Below the pieces are notes generated by a model that worked only from the letters and a program-made list of their open reading frames with translations, was not told the origin of the DNA and ran no database searches. A program made the translations under genes and the position numbers. Positions 16,007 to 24,504 of a stretch of DNA of 40,430 nucleotides are shown here, one piece after another. Positions within the stretch are counted from its first letter, which is position 1; each line of letters starts with the position of its first letter. The DNA is from Candidatus Moraniibacteriota bacterium (GTDB taxonomy: Bacteria; Patescibacteriota; Minisyncoccia; Moranbacterales; GCA-2747515), in contig CAMZLB010000005.1 in the NCBI GenBank assembly GCA_947311515.1, positions 1 through 40,430 on the forward strand, in the 5' to 3' direction.

Positions 16007-17239
16007 ATGAAAATTTTGTTAATAGATAAGTTTCATCATGTTTTTGGTGGAGCTGAGAGAGCATACTTTGATACTGCAAGTATTCTTGAAAATAATGGGC
16101 ATGAAGTAGCATTTTTTTCAATGCATCATGAAAATAATGAGAAAACAATATGGTCAAAATATTTTGTAAATAATGTAGATTTAAGGAATGAAGAGTATTC
16201 ATTTTTTAAAAAAATGAATATTGCTTTTAGAATAATATGGAATTTTGAAGCTCAAAAAAAATTAAATTCTTTGCTAGATGAATTTAAGCCAGATATTGTG
16301 CATATGCATTTAATTTATCATCAATTATCTCCTTCAATTATTTGGACGCTAAAAAAACGAAAAATTCCTATGGTTATGACACTTCATGACTTTAAACATG
16401 TTTCTCCAAATTATAATATGCTAGTTAGAGGAAAAATATGGGAAAAATCACCTTGGAAGTGTGTAGGCGATAGATGTATAAAAGATTCAATGTTAAAAAG
16501 TATTATTTGTACAATAGAACATTATTTTCATAAACTTATAGGAACATTTGAAAAAGTTGATGTATATATCGCACCTAGTAAATTCCTCGCAAAAAAATAT
16601 AAGGAATTAGGTTTTAAAAAAGAAATAAAACATGTTCCTCAACCGCTTCATAAAAGTTTTTTTAAACCTTGTGAACTCGTAAAAAATGAAAATGCATTTC
16701 CAGAAGAGTATATACTTTATTTTGGAAGGCTTTCTTATGAAAAAGGATTAACTGCTTTGATTAGGTCTTTTGCTCAATCAAAAGGTAGAAATCTTGTTTT
16801 TGTGGGGAAGGGTCCTGAAAGAGGTGTACTAGAGCAACTAGTAAAACAACTAAAAATTAATGATAAAGTTTATTTTATTGGATATAAAAGTGGTGCAGAG
16901 CTTAAATCTTGGATATGTAATGCAAGGGCTACCGTTATGTCGAGTACATGTTATGAAAATATGCCGTATACTCTTCTTGAGGCACTTGCATCAGGAGTTA
17001 TGGTGATAGCTGCAAACATAGGAGGAATGCCTGAGAGAATAAATGATGGTGTGAATGGTTTTTTATATGATCCAAATGACATAGAGGATTTGACAAGAAA
17101 AATAAATGAAGTGATGTTAATAAATAAAAATAAAATTTCTAGAAATGCAAAATTAAGCGTAAAAGATTTGACTTATAGTGCATATTATGATAATATATTT
17201 TATATATATAATATTGCAAAAAATAAAAATATTAGATGA
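16007..17239 (+). CDS. Family 4 glycosyltransferase
   Basis: A 410-residue GT-B enzyme, probably at the cytoplasmic face of the membrane, that adds a sugar from a nucleotide donor to a growing glycan lipid. The acceptor-side loop HHVFGGAERAYFDTASIL (about 10-28) and HMHLIYHQLSP are typical of GT4. The donor domain shows ILYFGRLSYEKGLTALIRSF (about 236-255), VFVGKGPERGVLE, and the EX7E-like region CYENMPYTLLEALASGVMVI, then GGMPERINDGVNGFLYDPND. Several cysteines around 152-168 are unusual but not in an obvious metal motif. The stop is TGA and overlaps the next ATG (ATGA, 17236-17239), so the next gene is translationally coupled. The sugar specificity is unknown. Confidence 0.92.
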   Translation: MKILLIDKFHHVFGGAERAYFDTASILENNGHEVAFFSMHHENNEKTIWSKYFVNNVDLRNEEYSFFKKMNIAFRIIWNFEAQKKLNSLLDEFKPDIVHMHLIYHQLSPSIIWTLKKRKIPMVMTLHDFKHVSPNYNMLVRGKIWEKSPWKCVGDRCIKDSMLKSIICTIEHYFHKLIGTFEKVDVYIAPSKFLAKKYKELGFKKEIKHVPQPLHKSFFKPCELVKNENAFPEEYILYFGRLSYEKGLTALIRSFAQSKGRNLVFVGKGPERGVLEQLVKQLKINDKVYFIGYKSGAELKSWICNARATVMSSTCYENMPYTLLEALASGVMVIAANIGGMPERINDGVNGFLYDPNDIEDLTRKINEVMLINKNKISRNAKLSVKDLTYSAYYDNIFYIYNIAKNKNIR

Positions 17240-19278
17240 AAATAATATTCATAGGACAAAAGGGTATAGGAGAAGTTTTAGGTGGTGTAGAAAAGCATGT
17301 CGAAGCTCTTTCTCTTAATTTTGCAAAAAAAGGACACGAAGTAGTAGTTTATGCTAAGAAGCATCTTTTTAATAAAAAAATAAAGAATTTCCATGGTGTA
17401 AAACTTATATATTTAAATACTATCAAATCAAAACATTTAGATACGATAATTCATACATTTTTTACAATTGTTCATGTATTCGTATTTCAAAAAAAAGTAG
17501 ATATCATTCATTTTCATTCTATAGGACCATCAGCATTGCTTTGGTTGATGAAAATATTAAAACCAAAAACAAAATTAATTGTTACGATGCATGCAAAATG
17601 CTATGAACATAGTAAGTGGGGTGCATTTGCAACTACATATTTAAAATTATCTGAATTTTTGTGTTGTAAAATTGCAACTGATATTATAGTAATTTCAAAA
17701 GAGTTGAAAATATATACAAAGGAAAAATACGGTAATGATGTTAAATATATACCAAATGGAGCTAAAGAGTTAAGTGAGAGAAATTCAGTCGAAATATTGC
17801 ATAAATTAAACATAAAAGAAGGGGAATACTTTTTATTTGTAGGTAGACTCATTCCTGGAAAAAAAGTAGATATTTTAATCGAAGCATATAAAATACTTAA
17901 TACAGAAAAGAAATTGGTAATTGTGGGGGAGATTTCTTATACAGATAAGTATCTAACGTTGCTTTATAAATTATCTAACGAAAGTAAGAATATAGTTTTT
18001 GCAGGTTTTAGAAATTCGCAAGAGATAAGTAATCTCATGAAAAATGCATTTATATTTATATTTCCAAGTGAAAGTGAAGGTATGAGTTTAGTTTTATTGG
18101 AAGCAATGGCATCTAAACTACCAATACTAGCTACAAATATTGTAGGCAATAGATCATTATTGAATAAAGATTTATGTACTTTTTTTGAAGTAAATGATAT
18201 GGATTCCTTATTAAAAGCGATGGAATATTCATTATATAATTATGATGAAATTAAAAGAAAAAGTGATTTAGCTTATGATGAATTCACACATAAATATTCT
18301 TGGGATAAAATATCCGACATAACATTTAATTATTACAAAATGAAATTAGAAGATAATCACAAAAAAACAAGTTTTTTGCATAAATTATTTTTACATGATA
18401 AATGGAATATTGGTATAGCTAAAATTTCTACAAAATCTATTATAAGTAATTTTAAAATTTCAGATAAAGATATGGTTTGGATGCCAGAAGAACATGGATA
18501 TTATTTTGCAGATTCGTTTTTGTATGAATATAATGGACAAACTTGGCTTTTTTATGAAAAATTTACATACAATACTAATTCTGCAGGATTGTCTGTTGTA
18601 GAGATTTTGAATAATAATGGGGAGATTAGTTACGGTGAATCAATAGATATTTTAAAATCAAAATTTCATCAATCATATCCATACGTTTTTGAAGAAGATG
18701 GGAGTATATATATTATTCCAGAGCAATCTGAGTCAGGTAATGTTGTATTATATGAAGCTATAAATTTTCCAAGTGAATGGAAAGAATCTAAGATTTTATT
18801 GAAAAATTTTTCAGGAGTAGATGCAACACCTTTTAAATATGACAACATGTGGTGGATGTTTGTATCAGAACTAGGAGATAATGAAAATAAACAATTAGAG
18901 TTATATTATGCGAATGAATTAAAAGGTGAATGGAGAAAACATAAGTTTAGTCCTATTCTTAATACAAGAAAGGGAGCTAGAATGGCTGGTAATATAGTTA
19001 ATGATAATGGAATATTGTATAGATTTGGTCAAGATTGTTCAGAAACTTATGGAGGAGGTATTGTGGTCTTTGAAATAGAAGAACTAACGGTGAATAATTA
19101 TAAAGAAAAGAAAATTGGTGAGATAAAATCTTTTGGTAAATATTCAAAAGGATTTCATACAATAGGAAGTATTTCAAATAATCAAAGTATTGTGGCAATA
19201 GATGCAAAGAGGTGGGCAGGTCCAGTTGAAGTTATTGTTAAAATGATGGCTATTATTAAAAATAAATTTAAGAATTAA
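17236..19278 (+). CDS. Fusion of a GT4 glycosyltransferase and a GINT1_N-type propeller domain
   Basis: A 680-residue two-domain protein. Residues 1-370 are a GT4: GEVLGGVEKHVEALSLNFAK, HFHSIGPSALLWLM, FVGRLIPGKKVDILIEAYK and SEGMSLVLLEAMASKLPILA with the EX7E glutamates. Residues about 388-680 are a beta-propeller with the signature of the GINT1 N-terminal (glucosamine inositolphosphorylceramide transferase-like) family: YYFADSFLYEYNGQTWLFYE, FHQSYPYVFEEDGSIYIIPE, DATPFKYDNMWWMFVSELGD, ELYYANELKGEWRKH, ARMAGNIV, LYRFGQDCSETYGGG and KGFHTIGSI. In other bacteria this domain occurs in glycan and formyltransferase contexts, with a proposed link to sugar transfer or recognition. The two activities probably act in consecutive steps on one surface glycan; this is inference. 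It is coupled by ATGA to the preceding GT4. Confidence 0.85.
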   Translation: MKIIFIGQKGIGEVLGGVEKHVEALSLNFAKKGHEVVVYAKKHLFNKKIKNFHGVKLIYLNTIKSKHLDTIIHTFFTIVHVFVFQKKVDIIHFHSIGPSALLWLMKILKPKTKLIVTMHAKCYEHSKWGAFATTYLKLSEFLCCKIATDIIVISKELKIYTKEKYGNDVKYIPNGAKELSERNSVEILHKLNIKEGEYFLFVGRLIPGKKVDILIEAYKILNTEKKLVIVGEISYTDKYLTLLYKLSNESKNIVFAGFRNSQEISNLMKNAFIFIFPSESEGMSLVLLEAMASKLPILATNIVGNRSLLNKDLCTFFEVNDMDSLLKAMEYSLYNYDEIKRKSDLAYDEFTHKYSWDKISDITFNYYKMKLEDNHKKTSFLHKLFLHDKWNIGIAKISTKSIISNFKISDKDMVWMPEEHGYYFADSFLYEYNGQTWLFYEKFTYNTNSAGLSVVEILNNNGEISYGESIDILKSKFHQSYPYVFEEDGSIYIIPEQSESGNVVLYEAINFPSEWKESKILLKNFSGVDATPFKYDNMWWMFVSELGDNENKQLELYYANELKGEWRKHKFSPILNTRKGARMAGNIVNDNGILYRFGQDCSETYGGGIVVFEIEELTVNNYKEKKIGEIKSFGKYSKGFHTIGSISNNQSIVAIDAKRWAGPVEVIVKMMAIIKNKFKN

Positions 19279-19302
19279 CAAAAAAATATTGTACTATATA
19301 AT
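19275..19302 (+). promoter_or_regulatory. Promoter of the isolated unknown gene
   Basis: TTAACA (19275-19280), a 16-base spacer and a perfect TATAAT (19297-19302). The leader to the ATG at 19396 would be about 87 bases and contains the palindrome GACTAGTC near 19350. Confidence 0.6.
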
Positions 19303-19395
19303 GTAAGTGGATATAAAGTTATCCAAGAGCTGATTATGGGCTATTTTCGACTAGTCAAAAATAAAAAAATTAGTTCTTTAAAAAAAGGATCGTAA

Positions 19396-19863
19396 ATGAA
19401 AATATACCTAGAGGGAATCATTGAAAAAAATGGTAAGTTATTTATGGAAATTTGGAGAGAAGAAAGATATTTCTCAAAAAAAGATAAACTGTTTCTCAAG
19501 GGAACAAAGATAGTATGTAATAACTCGAAAAAATGGAGTAAGGAAGATAAAGAAAGAATACTTCAACTCAAAAAAACGGACTTGAAGGCGGTTTCACTGT
19601 CAGTCTTTGAAAAAATAGGTGAGGAATTTTCTTTTTTTGACACTAAGGATGAACTGAAGGAGAAAGGGGAATTCGTTGAAAAAAACGGATTCAAACTTGA
19701 AAGGACCGGTCCTGAAGGGAGGATATATTGGAATTGGAAAGAGTTATCTTTGTACTATAAAGATAGATTTTGCTGTTCCATTAAGGGATGGAACAGTATG
19801 GCGTATGCAGTAATCAAAATTAAGAGAAAGTATGAAAGCAAAAAATATATTGCACTAATATAG
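19396..19863 (+). CDS. Protein of unknown function in a self-contained transcription unit
   Basis: A 155-residue, basic and aromatic-rich soluble protein without signal peptide or membrane helix. It begins with a beta-rich part (KIYLEGIIEKNGKLFMEIWR) and ends with a part rich in Trp, Tyr and Lys (GRIYWNWKELSLYYKDRF, KGWNSMAYAVIKIKRKYE). The family is not recognised. Three things set it apart from its neighbours: it has a clear Shine-Dalgarno-like AAAGGAT about seven bases before the ATG, where most other genes here have none; it is somewhat less AT-rich; and it carries its own promoter and a near-perfect terminator. An IS630 remnant begins directly after that terminator. Acquisition by transfer is a reasonable inference. 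Nucleic-acid binding is possible from its charge but is not shown. Confidence 0.7.
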   Translation: MKIYLEGIIEKNGKLFMEIWREERYFSKKDKLFLKGTKIVCNNSKKWSKEDKERILQLKKTDLKAVSLSVFEKIGEEFSFFDTKDELKEKGEFVEKNGFKLERTGPEGRIYWNWKELSLYYKDRFCCSIKGWNSMAYAVIKIKRKYESKKYIALI

Positions 19864-19878
19864 CTCCTTTTTAACAAG

Positions 19879-19917
19879 AGCTCCTTGAAAGAAACGACTT
19901 TCAAGGAGCTTTTTTTA
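19879..19917 (+). terminator. Strong rho-independent terminator
   Basis: A perfect 13-base-pair stem, AGCTCCTTGAAAG (19879-19891) with CTTTCAAGGAGCT (19898-19910), a six-base loop AAACGA, and a T7 run. It ends the isolated unknown gene and is by far the strongest intrinsic terminator in the window. Confidence 0.95.
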
Positions 19918-20600
19918 TTTTTTCATGATAATTGCAATCAAAAAATAAAGAATGAAGGTCAAAAAAAATGTCTACGTGCAATAATTAAATTAAAAAAAGA
20001 TGTTACATATACATCTTTGATTAAGGAATTAGTAATAAGTAGAAATAAGGAAGAGGATGAAAAATCTTTGTTAGAGCATCCAAGGAGGTCATCCAAAGGG
20101 AAAATTAAACTGGAATAAAAATATATTTAAAAGATTATCAAAAGAGCCTAAAAAAAGTGAAAAATGTTGGTCGTTATAATTAATGTAAGATTAGATAAGA
20201 TAGAAAGATAAAAAGTTATATCTATAAAAACTATTTGGTATCCTATAGAGATTTTAGGATAATTAAGACTATATCCTTACCTTTGAAACAAAGAAAAGTA
20301 AAAAACTTTTAAAAAGAGGATTTGAAACACTTTATGGATAAAAAGATACTATGATATATTTTCAAAATAATTAAGAAGAAGTTGGCCTCCTAAAGGAATA
20401 ACATTAATATATCTCCCCATTGTATTTTTTAAAGGTTAATCCAATAGAGAGATATTTTGAAGAAACTAAAAGAATTACAGCTAATAGAATATTTAAAAGT
20501 TTAGATAAATGTAAAGAATTAATTACTGAAGCAATTTAAAAATGCAGTGATCTAGATAGGTTAAAGAAACTACTTGGATATATTGGATAGTGAAATAATG
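19915..20600 (+). mobile_element. Decayed IS630-family transposase
   Basis: The N-terminal helix-turn-helix half is read in one frame to 20118: QKKCLRAIIKLKKDVTYTSL and LLEHPRRSSKGKIKLE, as in the HTH region of IS630/Tc1-type transposases. After several stops, the catalytic core reappears: SWPPKGITLIYLP near 20390 and, from 20438, NPIERYFEETKRITANRIF, then SLDKCKELITEAI and DRLKKLLGYIG. The NPIER(Y/F)F motif, carrying the third acidic residue, is diagnostic of the DDE_3 domain. Many stops and frameshifts mean it is inactive. The open frame starting at 19885 begins inside the terminator of the previous gene, so its first ten codons are not real. No terminal inverted repeats could be defined by eye. 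Confidence 0.8.
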
Positions 20601-20694
20601 GGGAGAGGTTATTTAGAAATGTTATAAAGTAGTATATATTAGTTTAATTGGCTTATGAAAGTAAGACAAGTTTTCGCTACATAGACTTTTTTAG

Positions 20695-20778
20695 TGCCTC
20701 GGGAGAGACTTGAACTCTCACTGTATTGCTACAATTGGATTTTGAGTCCAACGCGTCTACCGATTCCGCCACCGAGGC
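20695..20778 (-). tRNA. tRNA-Leu (anticodon CAA)
   Basis: Minus strand: acceptor arm GCCTCGG at 20778 pairs with CCGAGGC at the 3' end, followed by discriminator A. The anticodon stem is TTGGA/TCCAA with loop CTCAAAA, giving anticodon CAA for UUG codons. The long variable arm (about 13 bases) and a T arm with GTTCAAGTC fit a class II leucine tRNA. The 3' CCA is not encoded; CTA follows. Confidence 0.95.
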
Positions 20779-20857
20779 TTGTGTTTAAATGATAAAAACT
20801 TTATTTGAATCATTGCTATTACTATTTTAACGTAGAGATTTATTATTGTCAATTATA

Positions 20858-20866
20858 TGCTATAAT
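20858..20866 (+). promoter_or_regulatory. Extended -10 promoter of parAB
   Basis: TGCTATAAT, an exact TGnTATAAT, ending eight bases before the parA ATG at 20875. Transcription would start within a few bases of the ATG, so the message is probably leaderless. No Shine-Dalgarno is present. Confidence 0.6.
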
Positions 20867-20874
20867 ATATTTAT

Positions 20875-21654
20875 ATGGCAAAAATAATATCATTTATAAA
20901 TCAAAAAGGAGGTGTGGGAAAAACTACTAGTGCGATAAATACAGCTAGTTATCTTGCAGAATTAGGAAAGTTTGTATTACTTGTAGATTTGGATCCACAA
21001 GGAAATGCAACAAGTGGACTAGGAATAAATCAAGATAAAATAAAAAATAGTCTGTATAATGCAATGGTTGAGGAAAAAGATGTAGAAGATACTATAATTA
21101 GAACTGAAACTGTGGGTCTTAGTATAATTCCATCAACTAGTGATTTAGCAGGAGCAAATATAGATTTAGTTGAAATGAAGGAAAGAGAATTTAAACTTAA
21201 AAAAGTTCTTGATAATTTAAGATATGATTATGATTATATAATTATTGATTCACCACCCAGCCTTGGAATTCTTGCGATAAATGGACTTACGGCATCAGAT
21301 AGTCTAATAATTCCAGTGCAGGCTGAATATTATGCATTAGAAGGACTTGGACAACTACTAAAAACTATAGAGCTAGTCAAAGGTAATTTGCATCCCGAAT
21401 TAGAGATAATGGGTGCACTAATAACAATGTATGATAAACGAAATAGATTAGCTAGGGGTGTTATGAATGACATAAATAGACATTTTCCAAGTCACGTATT
21501 TAAATCAGTAATTCCTAGAAGCGTTCGACTTGCTGAAGCACCTAGTTTTGGACAAACAATTAATATATTTGATAAGTTTAATAAAGGTGCAAGAGCTTAT
21601 AAATTTTTAGCAAAAGAAATAATAGAATTAGAAAATAAACAATATGATAAGTAA
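20875..21654 (+). CDS. parA: Chromosome-partitioning ATPase ParA (Soj)
   Basis: A 259-residue P-loop ATPase that binds the nucleoid in its ATP form and moves ParB-parS complexes, separating new origins. The deviant Walker A is NQKGGVGKTTS (residues 9-19) with the signature lysine of the ParA/MinD family. Other motifs: VLLVDLDPQGNATSGLG (switch I), YIIIDSPPSLGILAINGL (Walker B) and IPVQAEYYALEGLGQLL. The length is that of chromosomal Soj without an N-terminal DNA-binding extension, so it is not a plasmid type Ia protein. It overlaps parB by 11 bases. The extended -10 is so close to the ATG that translation probably starts on a leaderless message. Confidence 0.97.
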   Translation: MAKIISFINQKGGVGKTTSAINTASYLAELGKFVLLVDLDPQGNATSGLGINQDKIKNSLYNAMVEEKDVEDTIIRTETVGLSIIPSTSDLAGANIDLVEMKEREFKLKKVLDNLRYDYDYIIIDSPPSLGILAINGLTASDSLIIPVQAEYYALEGLGQLLKTIELVKGNLHPELEIMGALITMYDKRNRLARGVMNDINRHFPSHVFKSVIPRSVRLAEAPSFGQTINIFDKFNKGARAYKFLAKEIIELENKQYDK

Positions 21655-22588
21655 ATACGGACTCGGGAAGGGGCTATCTTCACTTATTCCTCAAAAAAAG
21701 AAGGTAGAAAATTCTGAAAATATTTCTAATAAATATACGAAAACAAATAACATTTCAAATACCAATGAGGAAGATAAAATCAAGAAACAGAAGGGTTTGA
21801 AAGTTATTGGGGCAGATGTTAGTAAAATAAAACCAAATAAGCAACAACCTAGGATGTATTTTGAAGAAGAATCTCTGAGGGAACTTGCTAATTCTATAAA
21901 AGAGCATGGTATTTTACAACCTCTTATCGTGATTAAGTCAGGAGAGTGTTATGAACTTATAGCAGGAGAAAGACGTCTTAGAGCTTCAAAAATTGCAGGA
22001 CTAAAAAAAGTTCCAGTTATAGTAAGAGAGGGAATAGAAGAACAAAAAAAGCTAGAGTTTGCAATTATAGAAAATGTACAAAGACATGATTTAAACATAA
22101 TAGAAGAGGCTAAAGCATATAAAAAACTGGCAACTGAGTTTAATTTATCACAAGATGAAATTGCTAATAAAACTGGAAAAAGTAGAAGTGTAGTAGCAAA
22201 TAGAATAAGACTTACTCAATTACCAATAGAGATTCAAAGAGCTATAATTGATAAACAAATTTCTGAAGGACATGCAAAGGTAATTCTTTCCTTGCAAAAC
22301 ATAGAGAAACAAAGGGTATTATTTAATACAATAATATCAGGAAAATTAAGTGTGAGAGATAGTGAAAAAGTACTTAAAAACGTAGGTTATTCCAATAATA
22401 CTACTGAATCTAAGGTTGTAAATTTCCACAAAATTTCATTAAGAGAGAGAAATTTAGAAGAAGATCTAACAGCTCATTTTGGAACAAGAGTTAAAATAAA
22501 GACTAAAAACAATGGAGGTGGTAATATAAATATTTCTTTTTATTCAAATGACGAACTAAATGAAATTTTAAAAAAACTAAATTTTTAG
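21644..22588 (+). CDS. parB: Chromosome-partitioning protein ParB (Spo0J)
   Basis: A 314-residue centromere-binding protein and CTPase clamp that loads at parS and works with ParA. The N-terminal MISKYGLGKGLSSLIP is the basic segment that contacts and stimulates ParA. A polar linker (about 20-50) leads to the ParB/Srx domain with IKPNKQQPRMYFEEESL, the CTP-binding GERRLRASK (108-116) and ENVQRHDLN (143-151). The helix-turn-helix is at about 168-190 (NLSQDEIANKTGKSRSVVAN), and a C-terminal dimerisation part ends the protein. Its start lies inside the end of parA, so the two are coupled. A parS-like palindrome is found at 27438-27453; no perfect parS occurs in the window. Confidence 0.97.
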   Translation: MISKYGLGKGLSSLIPQKKKVENSENISNKYTKTNNISNTNEEDKIKKQKGLKVIGADVSKIKPNKQQPRMYFEEESLRELANSIKEHGILQPLIVIKSGECYELIAGERRLRASKIAGLKKVPVIVREGIEEQKKLEFAIIENVQRHDLNIIEEAKAYKKLATEFNLSQDEIANKTGKSRSVVANRIRLTQLPIEIQRAIIDKQISEGHAKVILSLQNIEKQRVLFNTIISGKLSVRDSEKVLKNVGYSNNTTESKVVNFHKISLRERNLEEDLTAHFGTRVKIKTKNNGGGNINISFYSNDELNEILKKLNF

Positions 22589-22929
22589 TAATCAAACATA
22601 AAAACATAAATCAGTTTTGTAAGCTATTTTTTGTTTGATATAGTTAACTGGTGAATGTACTTAAAATTAGGTTATTTTTATAATACTCCTAAAAATAAAA
22701 AGATAAAATTTTTTTCTCAAATATGCTAACGTAGATGTTTTTTAGGATGCTTATTTTTAGTGATAACAGCTGATAATAGGAGATTTTTAGAATTTTTGAA
22801 AATTTAGATAAACTCAAAAATTACTAGTTAATGCTATTTAAAAATAGAAAATTTTATTAAACTAAAGTTGTTATTTAGACATTAAGTAAAATTAAGACAA
22901 TAGTAAGAAGTTGCTTAGGAATAGCATTA
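22589..22929. other. Gap between parB and the D-aminoacylase-like gene
   Basis: The gap contains an imperfect stem-loop at 22591-22639 (ATCAAACA pairing with TGTTTGAT, extended by A/T pairs after one mismatch), placed as a terminator of parB but lacking a T run. A stretch at 22680-22720 resembles the dispersed AT-rich repeat only loosely. I see no gene. Confidence 0.4.
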
Positions 22930-24504
22930 TTAGCTTCTCAATACTTTCCCCGGTCTTATTCCAGTTGTTTTATTGTTATCTATTACCATAATTCCATTAA
23001 TAAAAACATAATCTATGCCTGTAGAATATTGCATAGGTTCTCTTATTGTAGCATTATCTTTAATGTTTTTTGGATCTAATACTAAAATATCAGCATGATA
23101 ATTTTTCATAAGTAATCCGCGTTTTTTAAGTCCGATATGAGAGGCAGGCTTTCCTGTTGATTTGTGTATTGCAGTCTCCCAAGATAAAACTTTTTTTTCC
23201 TCCACATAACGTTTGAATAATCTAGGAAAACTCCCAAATGACCTTGGATGGACGATATTTCTTAAATGTTCTTTAGAAAGTGTGTAGCCAGGAGCATTTG
23301 AAGTGATAATTGAATAAGGATGACTTATTTCTGTTTTTATATTTTCTTCGCTTAGTGTATTAAAGAGAGCTATAACTCTTCCCTCAGATGCAAGAAGTAT
23401 TTCGAGAACTGTTTCTGCAATAGATAATTCTTTCTTTTTTGCTATTTCTCCTATTGTTTTACCTTGCAATGAATTATTATTGTGTGCAATAGAAATTATT
23501 GCATTTTCAAATATATTAGTAGATCTTTTTTCAAGTTCTTTTACGGTATAATTATAGAGTTTCTTTTTTTTGAGTCTTGATAACATCATTTTCTTACCTC
23601 CATCAGTTAGCCATCTTGGTAAAAACGTGTAAAGAACTGAGCCTGTGTGAGTGTAGGGATAAACATCAAATGATATATCTGAACCAGAATTTCTAGCGTC
23701 TTCTATGATTCTTAAAGCTTCCTTTAAACTAGACCAATTTCTTTTTCCAACTGCCTTTAAATGAGTTATATGCGTTCTAACCTTTGTTTTTTTTGTTACA
23801 TCAATAATTTCATGCAATGATTCTATTAAATTGTCTTCTTCATCACGTAAATGCGCTACTAATAATCCATTTTTAGATTTTATAATTTCCGAAATTTGCT
23901 CTAATTCTTGAACTGTTGTGTTTTGTGCATGAGTGTATAGTAAACCAATAGACATCCCAAATGCTCCTGCTTCTATTCCTTCGCACACATGTTTACTCAT
24001 AGAAGTTATTTCATCTGTTGAGAGAGGTCTCATTTCATCCCCAGTTAAACCTCTTCTTAGAGTTGCATGTCCAATAAAAGTTCCAAAATTAACACTTAAG
24101 TGTCTAGATTCAACAACATTCAAAAAATCTGTAACTGTTTCCCAATTGGCATTTATGTCTCTAATACTCGCCCATTTTTGAATTGAAAGAAACATATGAT
24201 TATTATAAATTGGAGCAAGGGAAGATCCTGAGTTACCTCCAATTATTGTCGTTATTCCTTGTCGTAAAAGACTTTCTAGCAAAGGGTCTTTGAAAATCCT
24301 CCAATATACATCACTTCTATTTGAAATATCAATAAATCCTGGTGTTACATATTTATCCTTAGCATCAATTTCTCTAGTGGCAGACTCTTCTTTTAAATTT
24401 CCAATTTTTATTATAACGCCTTCATTGACAGCAATGTCAGCTTTAAACATCTCATTACCTGTTCCATCTATAATAGTACCATTCCTAATGATTAAATCAT
24501 TCAT
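22930..24504 (-). CDS. D-aminoacylase-like amidohydrolase lacking metal ligands
   Basis: A 524-residue protein collinear with N-acyl-D-amino-acid deacylases of the amidohydrolase superfamily. The start (LIIRNGTIIDGTGNEMFKAD), centre (GAFGMSIGLLYTHAQNTTVQ; HITHLKAVGKRNW) and end (HPRSFGSFPRLFKRYVEE; GLKKRGLLMKNYHADILVLD) match well. The active site does not: PGFID-x-H-x-H-x-D reads PGFIDISNRSD (55-65), so both histidines are gone; the metal-bridging Cys of the GNCG loop is Ser92 (GGNSGS); the catalytic Asp of the SDG motif is Asn403 (TSNAPG). Only His248 of the TH-x-x-HLK region remains. It is probably a non-catalytic binding protein or has a changed chemistry. No signal peptide is present. 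The frame is intact over its full length, so it appears to be under selection. Confidence 0.85.
   Translation of the reverse strand: MNDLIIRNGTIIDGTGNEMFKADIAVNEGVIIKIGNLKEESATREIDAKDKYVTPGFIDISNRSDVYWRIFKDPLLESLLRQGITTIIGGNSGSSLAPIYNNHMFLSIQKWASIRDINANWETVTDFLNVVESRHLSVNFGTFIGHATLRRGLTGDEMRPLSTDEITSMSKHVCEGIEAGAFGMSIGLLYTHAQNTTVQELEQISEIIKSKNGLLVAHLRDEEDNLIESLHEIIDVTKKTKVRTHITHLKAVGKRNWSSLKEALRIIEDARNSGSDISFDVYPYTHTGSVLYTFLPRWLTDGGKKMMLSRLKKKKLYNYTVKELEKRSTNIFENAIISIAHNNNSLQGKTIGEIAKKKELSIAETVLEILLASEGRVIALFNTLSEENIKTEISHPYSIITSNAPGYTLSKEHLRNIVHPRSFGSFPRLFKRYVEEKKVLSWETAIHKSTGKPASHIGLKKRGLLMKNYHADILVLDPKNIKDNATIREPMQYSTGIDYVFINGIMVIDNNKTTGIRPGKVLRS

Noticed and set aside
16007-17239. Use of UGA as a sense codon (as in Gracilibacteria/Absconditabacteria)
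   Set aside because: The one TGA stop forms an ATGA overlap with the next gene, reading through it gives no conserved sequence, and no gene contains internal TGA.
19885-20118. Intact 77-residue gene
   Set aside because: Its first codons are the terminator hairpin of the previous gene, and the rest is the N-terminal piece of the dead IS630 transposase.
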